DNA from: Thermomicrobiales bacterium
GTDB lineage: Bacteria; Chloroflexota; Chloroflexia; Thermomicrobiales; UBA6265
Direction: 5' to 3'
Length of the DNA stretch: 9,535 nucleotides
Assembly: GCA_025928535.1 (NCBI GenBank)
Contig: JAICJJ010000067.1
Location: forward strand, 1-9,535
Numbering within the stretch: position 1 is the first letter of the stretch; every line of letters begins with the position of its first letter. The notes below the pieces were generated by a model that saw only the letters and a list, made by a program, of their open reading frames with translations, made no database searches and had not been told where the DNA came from. The translations under genes and the position numbers were made by a program. Below are positions 1 through 8,268 of this stretch, one piece after another.

Positions 1-196
1 GGCGCGCCTCGCCAGCGCCGCCGCGCCCGATGTAGCGGGGTACGCCATCGCATTCCAATGAGATTCCAATTGCGCGGCCGTCGATTCCCATGCCGCGCCA
101 ACGCGCCACCGCCTACGCTCGCCTGGTTTGCGATGGCGCGGGCGATGGCCGGGGCAAGCGGCATGCCGGCGCCGTCGGACCGAGAGGGGTCGGCGG
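1..196. other. Non-coding leader upstream of kimA
   Basis: I find no supportable gene in this stretch. It holds the ribosome binding site for kimA (GAGAGGGG at about 182-189, seven bases before the ATG) and a phased short direct repeat at 52-91 listed separately. In frame 2 the first 61 bases read as a 19-codon open tail ending in TGA at 59-61, which could be the last residues of a + strand gene entering from the left. That is too short to support. I do not recognise a ydaO-type c-di-AMP riboswitch here, although that element precedes kimA in Bacillus. No convincing -35/-10 pair was found. Confidence 0.5.
52..91. repeat. Phased ATTCCAAT direct repeats upstream of kimA
   Basis: ATTCCAAT occurs at 52-59 and again at 63-70, exactly 11 bases apart. 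A 7/8 match, ATTCCCAT, follows at 84-91, a further 21 bases on. The offsets put all three on nearly the same DNA face. OmpR/KdpE-family regulators typically bind direct repeats with about one-turn spacing, so this could be an operator. The repeat is short and chance is a real alternative. Confidence 0.3.
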
Positions 197-2203
197 ATGG
201 CGAACATGACATCGGAGCGGACAGCCGTTGCGGTCGCGGAGCGCGGGCCGAGTCAACCGGAGCCGGTCAAGTCGGACCCGCCGCCGGATGCCGCCTCGCC
301 CGCCGCGATCGTTCCCGTTCCCGGCGAATCGGACGACGATTCCGGGGCGGGGCGGCTCTGGGCTGGATTCAATCGGCTGCTGTTCGGGCGGCCGATTCCG
401 ACGGCGCTCGAACATCAGGAGCGGCTGACCAAGGTCAAGGCGCTGGCCGTCTTTTCCTCCGACGCGCTCTCCTCGGTCGCCTACGCGACCGAAGAAATCA
501 TGAAGGTGCTCGTCCTGGCGGGGGTCGGCGCGTTCGCGCTGACGCTGCCGATCTCGGGCCTGATCGTCGGCTTGCTCGCGATCGTCGTCATCTCGTATCG
601 GCAAACGATCGCCGCCTATCCGACCGGCGGCGGCAGTTACATCGTCGCCAGCGACAACCTCGGCGCCGTGCCGGGACTCGTCGCCGCCGCGTCGCTGATG
701 ATCGACTATGTCCTCACCGTCGCCGTGTCGATCGCGGCCGGCGTCCTGGCGTTGACCTCGCTCCAGCCGGCGCTGCTGCCGTATCGGGTCGAACTGGCGG
801 TCGGCGCGGTCGCCCTCGTCGCGCTGGCCAATCTGCGCGGCATTCGCGAAGCGGGGTCGATTTTCGCCGTCCCGACTTACGCTTTTATCGTCATGATGTT
901 CGCGCTCATCGGTTGGGGCATCGTCCGGCTCGCGACCGGCGGCATCGTCTTCGATCCGCCGACGTCGCCCGTGCCGCCCGGCGACCGGACGCTCGGGCTC
1001 TTCCTGCTGATGTCCGCGTTCGCCCAGGGCTGCACGGCGATGACCGGCACCGAAGCGATTTCGAACGGCGTGCCGGCGTTTCGGGCGCCCGAATCGCGCA
1101 ACGCCCGGACGACGCTGGTCTGGATGGGGATCGTGCTTGGCACGATGTTTCTCGGGCTGTCGTTTCTCGCGACGCGGATTCCCGTACGCCCGGCCGACGA
1201 GTCGATCCTCTCCCAGGTTGGCCGGGCCGTCTTCGGCCGCGGACCGCTCTGGGTGATCCTGCAAGTCGCCACCGCCGGCATTCTGGTGCTGGCCGCGAAC
1301 ACGTCGTTCGCCGATTTTCCGCGGCTCGCGTCGATTCTGGCGCGCGATCGGTTTTTGCCGCGCGCGTTCCAGTTTCGCGGCGACCGGCTCGCGTTCAACG
1401 TCGGCATCTTCAATCTGGCGGCGCTCGCCGCCGTGCTGCTGATCGTCTTCCAGAGCAGCGTCGACCACCTGATTCCGCTCTATGCGGTCGGCGTCTTCAC
1501 CAGTTTCACCCTCTCCCAGGCGGGAATGGTCGCGCATTGGCGGCGGGTGCGCGGGGCGCATTGGCGTCATTCGGCGCTGATCAACGGCGCGGGCGCGGTC
1601 GCCACCGGGATCGTCACCGTCATCATCGCGATCACCAAGTTCACGCACGGCGCGTGGCTCGTCTTGCTGCTCGTGCCGGCGCTGATGACGATGATGCTTG
1701 GCATTCATCGCCATTACATCCGCCTCGCAGGGCATCGCGAGCCGCAAACGCCGCTCGACGCCGACCGCATTCATATCCGCGCCATCGTGCCGATCGCCGA
1801 TCTCGGCGCCGAGGCGCGTCAGGCGGTCGCCTTCGCCCGCGCGATCACGGCCTCGCCCGATCTGGTCGTCGCCATCCATGTCACCGATGAAGCGGCGTCG
1901 GCGAGCGCATTGGCGGACGGTTGGGCGCGTTGCGCGCTGGGCGTGCGGCTCGAGGTCGTGGCGTCGCCGTATCGGTCGCTGCTGGGGCCATTGCTTGGAT
2001 ACATCGACGCGATGCACGCGGAACATCCGCACGACACGCTGGTGGTCGTCGTGCCGGAATTCGTGCCGGCGCATTGGTGGGAGCATCTGCTGCACAACCA
2101 AACGGCGCTGCGGATCAAGTTTTCGCTGCTGTTCCACCCGGGCGTGATCGTCGCGAGCGTGCCGTATCACCTCTCGCCAGCGCGGCGGGGCGGAGCGGCC
2201 TGA
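197..2203 (+). CDS. kimA: KimA/YdaO-type potassium importer (APC superfamily)
   Basis: This 668-aa protein belongs to the APC-superfamily KimA group, inner-membrane K+/H+ symporters that import potassium. The resemblance to Bacillus subtilis KimA, recalled from memory, runs the full length: the LTKVKALAVFSSDALSSVAY stretch at residues 77-96, AYPTGGGSYIV at 140-150, MIDYVLTVAVS at 168-178, the HLIPLYAVG segment, and the C-terminal ending VPYHLSP. Residues D89, Y96, D170, Y171, T174 and S178 line up with Bacillus positions D36, Y43, D117, Y118, T121 and S125, which are associated with K+ transport. Membrane helices fill roughly residues 100-515, and a soluble cytoplasmic domain follows to the end. 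The ATG at 197 was chosen for its GAGAGGGG ribosome binding site; the upstream ATG at 128 would add an Arg-rich, implausible tail. The first ~55 residues are a Pro/Asp-rich extension absent from the 607-aa Bacillus protein. The 3' end overlaps the convergent kdpD-like gene by 37 bp. A generic amino-acid permease is less likely. Confidence 0.85.
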   Translation: MANMTSERTAVAVAERGPSQPEPVKSDPPPDAASPAAIVPVPGESDDDSGAGRLWAGFNRLLFGRPIPTALEHQERLTKVKALAVFSSDALSSVAYATEEIMKVLVLAGVGAFALTLPISGLIVGLLAIVVISYRQTIAAYPTGGGSYIVASDNLGAVPGLVAAASLMIDYVLTVAVSIAAGVLALTSLQPALLPYRVELAVGAVALVALANLRGIREAGSIFAVPTYAFIVMMFALIGWGIVRLATGGIVFDPPTSPVPPGDRTLGLFLLMSAFAQGCTAMTGTEAISNGVPAFRAPESRNARTTLVWMGIVLGTMFLGLSFLATRIPVRPADESILSQVGRAVFGRGPLWVILQVATAGILVLAANTSFADFPRLASILARDRFLPRAFQFRGDRLAFNVGIFNLAALAAVLLIVFQSSVDHLIPLYAVGVFTSFTLSQAGMVAHWRRVRGAHWRHSALINGAGAVATGIVTVIIAITKFTHGAWLVLLLVPALMTMMLGIHRHYIRLAGHREPQTPLDADRIHIRAIVPIADLGAEARQAVAFARAITASPDLVVAIHVTDEAASASALADGWARCALGVRLEVVASPYRSLLGPLLGYIDAMHAEHPHDTLVVVVPEFVPAHWWEHLLHNQTALRIKFSLLFHPGVIVASVPYHLSPARRGGAA

Positions 2204-3375
2204 TCGCCGCGTTCGACGAGATAGAGATCGACTCCGGGGAGAATGTCGAGCAGCCGGTCCGCCAGGGAACGCTGCCAGGGGAATCGCCAGCGCGATGTCG
2301 GCTGGCGGGCGAGCACGACCATCGTCGCGCGCTGCTCTCTGGCCGCCTCGGCGAGCGCATGCGCCGAGTCTTGCCCGTTCGCGGCGACCACCGTCGCGCC
2401 GAGATCTTCCGCCAGGCGGGCGTTCCGCTCGACGTGCCGTCGCTCGTCCGGCGACGCGTCGCCATCCCGAGCGGCGTGGATCGTCGCCCCGATCAGATCG
2501 CAGCGGAGCGCGCCGGCGAGCCGCCAGGCGCCGCGCAGCGCCGATCCATCCGGATCGTCGTCGAGCAAGACCAGCACCCGCTCGGCGCCCGCCTTGATCG
2601 CCTCGGGCCGGGTTTCGCGCATGAACTGCTCGAGCAGATCGTCGACCCCGGCGGCCGTATGGCGCAGCGCCAGTTCCCGCAACGCCATCAGATTGCCGGG
2701 CTGGAAGAAGTGTTCGGCGGCTTGCCGGGCGCGCTGCGGCGGGAAGATCTTGCCTTCGGCGAGTCGGTCGAGCAAGGCGTCGGTCGGCAGATCGATCACC
2801 TGGACGTCGGCGTCGTCGAGGACACGGTCCGGGACGGTTTCGCGCATTGCGATCCCGGTGATGCCGGCGACGACGTCGCGCTGGCTTTCGAGATGCTGCA
2901 CGTTCATCGTCGTGATGACGTCGATGCCCGCGTCGCGCAAGTCTTCGACGTCTTCGTATCGTTTCGCCCGCGTTGAGCCGGGAATGTTGGCATGGGCGAG
3001 TTCGTCGATCAGTGCGATCCGCGGCTTGCGGGCGAGGATGGCGTCGATGTCCATCTCTTCCAGCGTCACGCCCCGGTAACCGAGCCGCCGTCGCGGAATC
3101 GTTTCGAGATCGCCGATTTGCTCGGCCGTTTCGGCGCGCCCATGCGGTTCGACATAACCGACGACCACGTCGCGGCCGGCGTCGCGCAGGCGATGGCCTT
3201 CGCGCAACATCGCGTAGGTCTTGCCGACGCCCGGCGCGGCGCCGAGCAGGACCCGCAGCCGGCCGCGCTTGCGCGTGCTCCATGGATCGACGAAGCCGTA
3301 GCGTTCGAGCAACGCTTCCGGACTCGGGCGATCCGAATCGGACGGTTCGACGCGTGGGGCAGCCGCGCGGCTCAT
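2167..3375 (-). CDS. kdpD: Short KdpD: KdpD and Usp domains only, no histidine kinase
   Basis: This 402-aa cytoplasmic protein matches only the N-terminal part of the sensor kinase KdpD (about 900 aa in E. coli). The KdpD domain spans roughly residues 36-245, with Walker A GAAPGVGKT at 45-53, a Walker B-like segment RIALIDELAHAN at 119-130 and the family signature TTMNVQHLES at 155-164. A universal-stress-protein (Usp) fold follows at about 264-388. The stop comes directly after the Usp domain, so the DUF4118 membrane helices, the phosphoaccepting His domain and the ATPase domain are absent. No remnant of them follows, because downstream DNA codes for kimA on the other strand. Stand-alone short KdpD proteins are known, for example in Anabaena. 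The start at 3375 has a TGGTGAG ribosome binding site and lies 16 bp after the kdpC stop, implying cotranscription. The likely role is ATP- or ligand-dependent modulation of a separate kinase or of the pump; this is inference. Confidence 0.88.
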   Translation of the reverse strand: MSRAAAPRVEPSDSDRPSPEALLERYGFVDPWSTRKRGRLRVLLGAAPGVGKTYAMLREGHRLRDAGRDVVVGYVEPHGRAETAEQIGDLETIPRRRLGYRGVTLEEMDIDAILARKPRIALIDELAHANIPGSTRAKRYEDVEDLRDAGIDVITTMNVQHLESQRDVVAGITGIAMRETVPDRVLDDADVQVIDLPTDALLDRLAEGKIFPPQRARQAAEHFFQPGNLMALRELALRHTAAGVDDLLEQFMRETRPEAIKAGAERVLVLLDDDPDGSALRGAWRLAGALRCDLIGATIHAARDGDASPDERRHVERNARLAEDLGATVVAANGQDSAHALAEAAREQRATMVVLARQPTSRWRFPWQRSLADRLLDILPGVDLYLVERGDQAAPPRRAGER

Positions 3376-3391
3376 CGGGCGCTCACCATCG

Positions 3392-4048
3392 TCACGGCCT
3401 GGCCGCTGGCGCGCCACGCATGGGCGCGGCCGCGTCGAGCGCCAGATTGAGCGCCAGCACGTTGACGCGCGGTTCGCCGAACAGCCCGAGCGTGCGGCCG
3501 GACGTCGCCTGAGCGACCAGTTGCCGCACCTGCGCTTCCGAGATGCCGCGCTGGCGGGCGACACGGGGAACCTGAAGTTCGGCCGCGGCGGGGCTGATGT
3601 CGGGATCGACGCCGCTCGCCGAGGCGGTCACGAGATCGCCCGGAATCGGCGCGTCGGCGGCCAGGCCATTTTCCTTGCGGACGATCGCGACGTCGGCCAC
3701 GACGCGATCGATCAGCGCCTTGTTGGTCGGCCCCAGATTCGAGCCGGACGACACGAGCGTGTCGTCGCCATTGCCCGGCTGAAACGCCGCCGACGGTCGG
3801 CCGCGGAAATAGCCCGGCAGCGTCGGACCGTCGCCGGTTTTCGGGTCGATCTTCGCCGGGTCGAGAAACGACTGACCGAGCAAGGCCGAGCCGATGGTCT
3901 TCCCATCGCGCTGGATGAGCGAGCCGTTGGCCTGCCAGGGAAATAGGACCTGCGCCAGCCCGGTCATCGCCAGCGGATAGGCGAGCCCAGTCAGGACGGT
4001 GATGACGACGACCATCAAGATGGCGATGCGCAATTGCCTCAACATCAT
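3392..4048 (-). CDS. kdpC: Potassium-transporting ATPase subunit C
   Basis: KdpC is the small single-pass subunit of the KdpFABC pump, needed for assembly and high-affinity ATP use. The 218-aa product has one N-terminal membrane helix at about residues 8-30, then a large hydrophilic domain. Family signatures include FRGRPSAA, NLGPTNKAL, the DLVTASASGVDPDISPAAA segment, and GLFGEPRVNVLALNLALD near the end. It is somewhat longer than the 190-aa E. coli protein because of internal insertions and an Ala/Pro-rich C-terminal tail. Two adjacent ATG codons at 4048 and 4045 are possible starts. AGGA lies about five bases before the first, so the second may be equally used. It follows kdpB by 37 bp and precedes the short kdpD by 16 bp, in the same direction. 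Confidence 0.95.
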   Translation of the reverse strand: MMLRQLRIAILMVVVITVLTGLAYPLAMTGLAQVLFPWQANGSLIQRDGKTIGSALLGQSFLDPAKIDPKTGDGPTLPGYFRGRPSAAFQPGNGDDTLVSSGSNLGPTNKALIDRVVADVAIVRKENGLAADAPIPGDLVTASASGVDPDISPAAAELQVPRVARQRGISEAQVRQLVAQATSGRTLGLFGEPRVNVLALNLALDAAAPMRGAPAARP

Positions 4049-4082
4049 TCGCTTCCTGCTCTGCGAGCGCCTGAGCCTCGGC

Positions 4083-6296
4083 CTAACTCAGGCCGACGGC
4101 GGTCAGGATCAGGTCGATCAGTTTGATCCCGACGAACGGCGCGACGAGTCCGCCCACGCCATAGATGAGGAGATTGCGCCGCAGCAGCGACGCCGCGCTC
4201 ATCGGCCGGTAGGCGACGCCGCGCAGCGCCAACGGGATCAGGGCGATGATGATCAGGGCGTTGAAGATGATCGCGGCGAGAATCGCGCTGTGCGGGCTGG
4301 TCAGGCGCATCACGTTGAGCGCGGCCAGCCGGCCCGGGGCGCCGCCTTCGGCCGTGTAGGCGGTCAGGAACATCGCCGGCAAGATCGCGAAGTACTTGGC
4401 GACGTCGTTGGCGATGCTGAAGGTCGTCAGGGCGCCGCGCGTCATCAGCAATTGCTTGCCGATGGCGACGATCTCGATCAGCTTCGTCGGGTCGGAATCG
4501 AGATCGACCATGTTGCCGGCTTCCTTGGCGGCCGCCGTGCCGGTGTTCATCGCCACGCCGACGTCCGCCTGCGCAAGCGCCGGCGCGTCGTTCGTGCCGT
4601 CGCCGGTCATCGCCACGAGCCGCCCATCGGCCTGCTGATCGCGGATGATCCGAATCTTGTCTTCCGGTTTCGCCTGGGCGACGAAATCGTCGACGCCCGC
4701 CTCGCGCGCGATCGTCGTCGCGGTCAGCGGATTGTCGCCGGTGATCATGATTGTCCGGATGCCCATCGCCCGGAGGTCGGCAAAGCGCTCGCGGATGCCC
4801 GGTTTGACCGTGTCTTTCAGATAGATGACGCCGAGCGGCCGGCCGTCGTCGATGACGGCGAGCGGGGTGCCTCCCTCGGCGCCAATGCGGTTCGCGCTTT
4901 CGTGCAGCGCCGGGGGAATGGGCGACGTGGCGTTGCGTTCGATCGCGTCGACCGCGCCTTTCATCGTCGCGTGCCCATCGAGCCGGATGCCGCTCATGCG
5001 CGTCTCGGCCGTGAACGGAACGAGTTCCGCGCCTTCGAGCGCGCCCGGCTCGGTCGCCAACCCCAGCGATTCGGCCAGCGCGACGATCGATTTGCCTTCC
5101 GGCGTGTCGTCGGCGAGGGACGAGCGCAACGCCGCCGTCGCCAGTTCCCGCTCGGTCACGCCCGGGACCGGGATGAATTCCGCCGCTTGCCGCGCGCCGA
5201 AGGTGATCGTTCCCGTCTTGTCGAGCAGGAGCACATCGACGTCGCCGGCCGCTTCGACCGCGCGTCCGCTCATCGCCAGCACGTTGCGCTGCACGAGCCG
5301 GTCCATGCCGGCGATGCCGATCGCCGAAAGCAGCGCGCCGATCGTTGTCGGGATCAGGGTGACGAGGAGGGCGATCAGGACGGTGGTCGAGCCGATCGCG
5401 CCGGCGTATTGCGAGATCGGCCGCAGCGTGACGACGACGATCAGAAAGATGATCGTCAGTCCGGCGAGCAGGATGTTGAGCGCGATTTCGTTCGGCGTCT
5501 TTTGTCGCTGCGCCCCTTCGACCAGCGCGATCATCCGGTCGAGGAACGTCTTGCCCGGCTCGGCCGTGATCCGGATCACGAGCGCGTCGGAAATGATCTG
5601 CGTGCCGCCGGTGACGGAGGAAGCGATGTCGGTGCCCGGCTCTTTCAAGACCGGGGCCGATTCGCCGGTGATCGCCGCTTCCGAGACGTAAGCGACGCCG
5701 TCGATCACCTCGCCGTCGCTCGGGATGATGTCGCCGGCTTCGACCAGCACCAGATCGCCCGGGCGCAGCGCCGACGAGGCGCGTTGCTCGATCCGGCTGC
5801 GGTCGCCGCCGACCATCACTTTCGCCATCGTCTCGGAGCGCATCTTCCGAAGCGTGTCGGCTTGCGCCTTGCCGCGTCCTTCGGCCATCGCTTCCGCGAA
5901 ATTGGCGAAGAAGACGGTGAACCAGAGCCAGGCGGCGATCCAGCCGACGAACCAGGTCGGATCGACTCCGTGCCCCAGGAGATTGCGCACGAAGATGACG
6001 GTGGTGATCGCGGCGCCGATTTCGACGATCAGCATCACCGGATTGCGCGCGAGATGGCGCGGGTCGAGTTTGCGGAGTGAATCGACCAGGGCCGGTCGAA
6101 CGATTTCCGGATCGAACAAACCGCGCTTCGGCGCCTTCTTGAGCGAGCCGCCGGACGACGGCCAGTCGTCGCGCGGCGGCAATTCGGGCGCCGTCCGGCC
6201 GTCGACTGGAAACGTCGCTGCGGTGGCGCCGCCTCCCGGGGTTTCAGCCGGCGTCGGCGTCGCCGTGGCGGGCGCCGGCCGGGTGTTTGTCTGCAT
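4083..6296 (-). CDS. kdpB: Potassium-transporting ATPase subunit B (P-type ATPase)
   Basis: KdpB is the P-type ATPase subunit that hydrolyses ATP to drive K+ uptake through KdpA. The 737-aa product has the actuator-domain TGES motif at residues 210-213, the phosphorylation motif DKTGT with Asp359, the nucleotide-binding segment near MKGAVD at 445-450, and the hinge motif [16 protein letters not shown] at 565-580. Helix pairs lie at about 87-134 and 272-330, with the last three helices after residue 630. Ser213 corresponds to E. coli Ser162, the site of inhibitory phosphorylation at high K+, so that control may be conserved. Compared with the usual ~680 aa, there is a Pro/Ala/Gly/Thr-rich, presumably disordered extension of about 55 residues before the conserved [10 protein letters not shown]. 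The ATG at 6296 is backed by AGGAGGGGA, which overlaps the kdpA stop. Confidence 0.97.
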   Translation of the reverse strand: MQTNTRPAPATATPTPAETPGGGATAATFPVDGRTAPELPPRDDWPSSGGSLKKAPKRGLFDPEIVRPALVDSLRKLDPRHLARNPVMLIVEIGAAITTVIFVRNLLGHGVDPTWFVGWIAAWLWFTVFFANFAEAMAEGRGKAQADTLRKMRSETMAKVMVGGDRSRIEQRASSALRPGDLVLVEAGDIIPSDGEVIDGVAYVSEAAITGESAPVLKEPGTDIASSVTGGTQIISDALVIRITAEPGKTFLDRMIALVEGAQRQKTPNEIALNILLAGLTIIFLIVVVTLRPISQYAGAIGSTTVLIALLVTLIPTTIGALLSAIGIAGMDRLVQRNVLAMSGRAVEAAGDVDVLLLDKTGTITFGARQAAEFIPVPGVTERELATAALRSSLADDTPEGKSIVALAESLGLATEPGALEGAELVPFTAETRMSGIRLDGHATMKGAVDAIERNATSPIPPALHESANRIGAEGGTPLAVIDDGRPLGVIYLKDTVKPGIRERFADLRAMGIRTIMITGDNPLTATTIAREAGVDDFVAQAKPEDKIRIIRDQQADGRLVAMTGDGTNDAPALAQADVGVAMNTGTAAAKEAGNMVDLDSDPTKLIEIVAIGKQLLMTRGALTTFSIANDVAKYFAILPAMFLTAYTAEGGAPGRLAALNVMRLTSPHSAILAAIIFNALIIIALIPLALRGVAYRPMSAASLLRRNLLIYGVGGLVAPFVGIKLIDLILTAVGLS

Positions 6297-6314
6297 CGCT
6301 GCTGCGCTCCCCTC

Positions 6315-8060
6315 CTAGCCGCCGAGCGAAAACGTCTCGCCGGCGTGCATCTGGAATTGCTCGATCACGGGGCCGAGGGTGTAGGCCGGGAAGTAGGTGA
6401 GCGCCCCGACGATCACGATCACGCCGATCAGCAAGCCGACCCAGAGGCCGCCCGTGGTCGGAAAGGTCCCGGCGGTTTCGGTGGCCCGCTTCTTGGCCGC
6501 GAGATTTCCGGCCAGCGCCAGCACCGGCACGATGAACAGGAAGCGGCCGATCAACATCGCGAAACCCTGGCCGATCAGGTAGAACGGCACGTTGGCGTTG
6601 ATGCCGGCGAAGGCCGAGCCGTTGTTGCCGGTCGCCGAGGTGAAGGCGTAGAGGATTTCGGTCAACCCGTGCGCCGCCGGGTTGAAGCGGCTCGCCAGGG
6701 CGTCGCCGGAGACGGCCGCCGCTCCCGAAAAGCCGAGAATGGTCAGCGGAATGACCAGCAACGCCAGCATCGCCATCTTGACGTCGTATTGCTCGATCTT
6801 CTTGCCGAGGTATTCGGGCGTGCGACCGACCATGAGGCCGGCGATGAAGATCGCGATGACGGCGCAAATCAGGATGCCGTAGAGCCCCGACCCGACGCCG
6901 CCGAAGATCACTTCGCCGAGGCCGATGTTGGCCAGCGGGATCAATCCCCCCAGCGGCGTGTAACTGTCGTGCATCGAATTGACCGCGCCGCACGAGGTCG
7001 CGGTGGTGATGACAGCCCAGAGCGTCGAGGCGGCGATGCCGAACCGCGTTTCCTTCCCTTCCATGTTGCCGCCCGGCGCGGGCGATCCATCGACGGTCGT
7101 CGCCTGGCTCGCTCCGGCGTGGCTCAACAGCGGATTGCCGGACTGTTCGGCGATCGTCGTCACGGCGATGCCGACGACGAGCAGGATCGCCATCGCCGCG
7201 AAGATCGCCCAGCCTTGCCGGATGTTGCCGACCATCTTGCCGAAGGTCACTGCCAGCGCCCCGGCGATGACGAGGATGGCCAGCATTTCGATCAGATTCG
7301 TCAGCGGCGTCGGATTTTCGAACGGGTGGGCCGAGTTGGCGTTGAGAAAGCCGCCGCCGTTCGTGCCGAGTTCCTTGATGATCTCCTGCGACGCCATCGG
7401 CCCCATCGGCAGCCATTGCGTCGCGCCCGCGAGCGTCGTTGTCGGCACATACGCATCGAGATTTTGGGGAACCCCGCGGGACACGAGGACGAGCGTGCCG
7501 ACGAGGCAGATCGGCAACAGCACGTAGAGCGTGGCGCGAACCAGATCGACCCAGAAATTGCCGATCTCCCGCGTCGTGCGGCGGGCGAAGCCGCGGACGA
7601 GCGCGATGGCGATGGCGATGCCGGTCGCGGCCGAGGTGAAGTTGTGCACGGCCAAACCGACCATTTGCGAGAAGTAACTCATCGTCGTTTCGGGGTAGTA
7701 GGCCTGCCAGTTGGTGTTGGTGGTGAACGAGACAGCCGTATTGAAGGCCAGGCGTGGTTCGACCGGGCCGAGATGTTGCGGGTTGAACGGCAAAACCTGC
7801 TGCAGGCGCAAGATAGCGTAGGTGAGCAGCAAACCGCCGACGTTGAACAGGAGCATGGCGATCGTGTACGTCGTCCAGCGCATCTCCTCGGCTTCGTTCA
7901 CGCCCGTCAGGCGATAGATGCCGCGCTCGACCGGCTGCAGGAGCGGCGAGAGGAAGACCCGCTCGCCGCTGAACAGCCGCGCCATGTACGTGCCGAGCAG
8001 CCAGGACAAGCCGACCAGCAACGCGATGAAGACGACCAGCATCGCGATGTTCAGGACCAT
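6315..8060 (-). CDS. kdpA: Potassium-transporting ATPase subunit A (K+ channel-like)
   Basis: KdpA is the K+-binding, channel-like membrane subunit of KdpFABC, built from four repeated pore units. The 581-aa product is close to the usual length (557 in E. coli) and carries all four selectivity-filter loops: TTNTNWQ at 113-119, GTNGGGF at 232-238, TSCGAVN at 355-361 and TGNNGSAF at 477-484. About ten hydrophobic helices are spread along the chain, beginning at residues 3-24. The start at 8060 has a GAGGAG ribosome binding site about nine bases upstream. It lies 35 bp after kdpF and 18 bp before kdpB. No filter residue appears altered, so the subunit looks functional. Confidence 0.97.
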   Translation of the reverse strand: MVLNIAMLVVFIALLVGLSWLLGTYMARLFSGERVFLSPLLQPVERGIYRLTGVNEAEEMRWTTYTIAMLLFNVGGLLLTYAILRLQQVLPFNPQHLGPVEPRLAFNTAVSFTTNTNWQAYYPETTMSYFSQMVGLAVHNFTSAATGIAIAIALVRGFARRTTREIGNFWVDLVRATLYVLLPICLVGTLVLVSRGVPQNLDAYVPTTTLAGATQWLPMGPMASQEIIKELGTNGGGFLNANSAHPFENPTPLTNLIEMLAILVIAGALAVTFGKMVGNIRQGWAIFAAMAILLVVGIAVTTIAEQSGNPLLSHAGASQATTVDGSPAPGGNMEGKETRFGIAASTLWAVITTATSCGAVNSMHDSYTPLGGLIPLANIGLGEVIFGGVGSGLYGILICAVIAIFIAGLMVGRTPEYLGKKIEQYDVKMAMLALLVIPLTILGFSGAAAVSGDALASRFNPAAHGLTEILYAFTSATGNNGSAFAGINANVPFYLIGQGFAMLIGRFLFIVPVLALAGNLAAKKRATETAGTFPTTGGLWVGLLIGVIVIVGALTYFPAYTLGPVIEQFQMHAGETFSLGG

Positions 8061-8095
8061 CGCCCAATTTCTCCTCGCCGTGGATGCCCGATTGG

Positions 8096-8185
8096 CTAGA
8101 ACCGCTCTGGGCGCAGCAGCGCGTAGAGCAGATAGCCGAGCAACGCGAACGCGATCAGGCCGACGAGACCGTCTTCCACGCTCAT
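8096..8185 (-). CDS. kdpF: KdpF, small stabilising subunit of the Kdp pump
   Basis: This 29-aa single-helix protein matches KdpF, which binds KdpA and stabilises the KdpFABC complex in the membrane. It begins [10 protein letters not shown], has a hydrophobic core ([15 protein letters not shown]), and ends RPERF. The internal [11 protein letters not shown] is the hallmark of the family. The ATG at 8185 has AAGGAAA six bases upstream, and the gene ends 35 bp before kdpA. It is too short for most gene callers and is easily missed. Confidence 0.92.
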   Translation of the reverse strand: MSVEDGLVGLIAFALLGYLLYALLRPERF

Positions 8186-8268
8186 CGTGTTTCCTTGTTC
8201 AGGGCGCTCCAGTCAGCGCCGAACGATGCGTCTCCGATTCGTCGCGACGATCGCCGGCCGCCGCGGGA
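8186..8268. other. Spacer with a 6-bp stem-loop between the microprotein gene and kdpF
   Basis: This 83-bp spacer is non-coding. GGCGCT at 8203-8208 and AGCGCC at 8215-8220 form a perfect six-base stem with a six-base loop. On the transcribed strand no run of U follows, so it is not a good intrinsic terminator. It could protect or process the mRNA just before the kdpF ribosome binding site, or it may be chance in GC-rich DNA. Confidence 0.35.

Noticed and set aside
1..48. Possible - strand gene start at the ATG at 48 running off the left edge
   Set aside because: The ribosome binding site is weak and only 16 codons are visible, so it cannot be distinguished from chance.
2..61. Possible C-terminal tail of a + strand gene entering from the left
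   Set aside because: Only 19 codons (ending AGYAIAFQ then TGA) are visible, with no recognisable motif. Short open stretches are common in this base composition.
1..196. ydaO-type c-di-AMP riboswitch before kimA
   Set aside because: No recognisable conserved elements of that riboswitch were seen by eye. A covariance-model search would settle it.
58..1890. 610-codon open frame on the + strand
   Set aside because: It is an Arg-rich shadow of kimA in another frame, with no family motif or ribosome binding site.
113..3283. 1056-codon open frame on the - strand
   Set aside because: It spans antisense kimA and an alternate frame of the kdpD-like gene. The translation is Arg/Asp-rich low-complexity sequence with no motif. 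Long open antisense frames are expected in such GC-rich DNA.
3999..6080. 693-codon open frame on the + strand
   Set aside because: It is antisense to kdpB, which has all its catalytic motifs. The translation is Arg/Asp-rich and featureless.
6244..8067. 607-codon open frame on the - strand
   Set aside because: It is an off-frame shadow of kdpA on the same strand, Arg-rich with no membrane helices.
6345..8099. 584-codon open frame on the + strand
   Set aside because: It is antisense to kdpA, whose four selectivity-filter motifs are intact.
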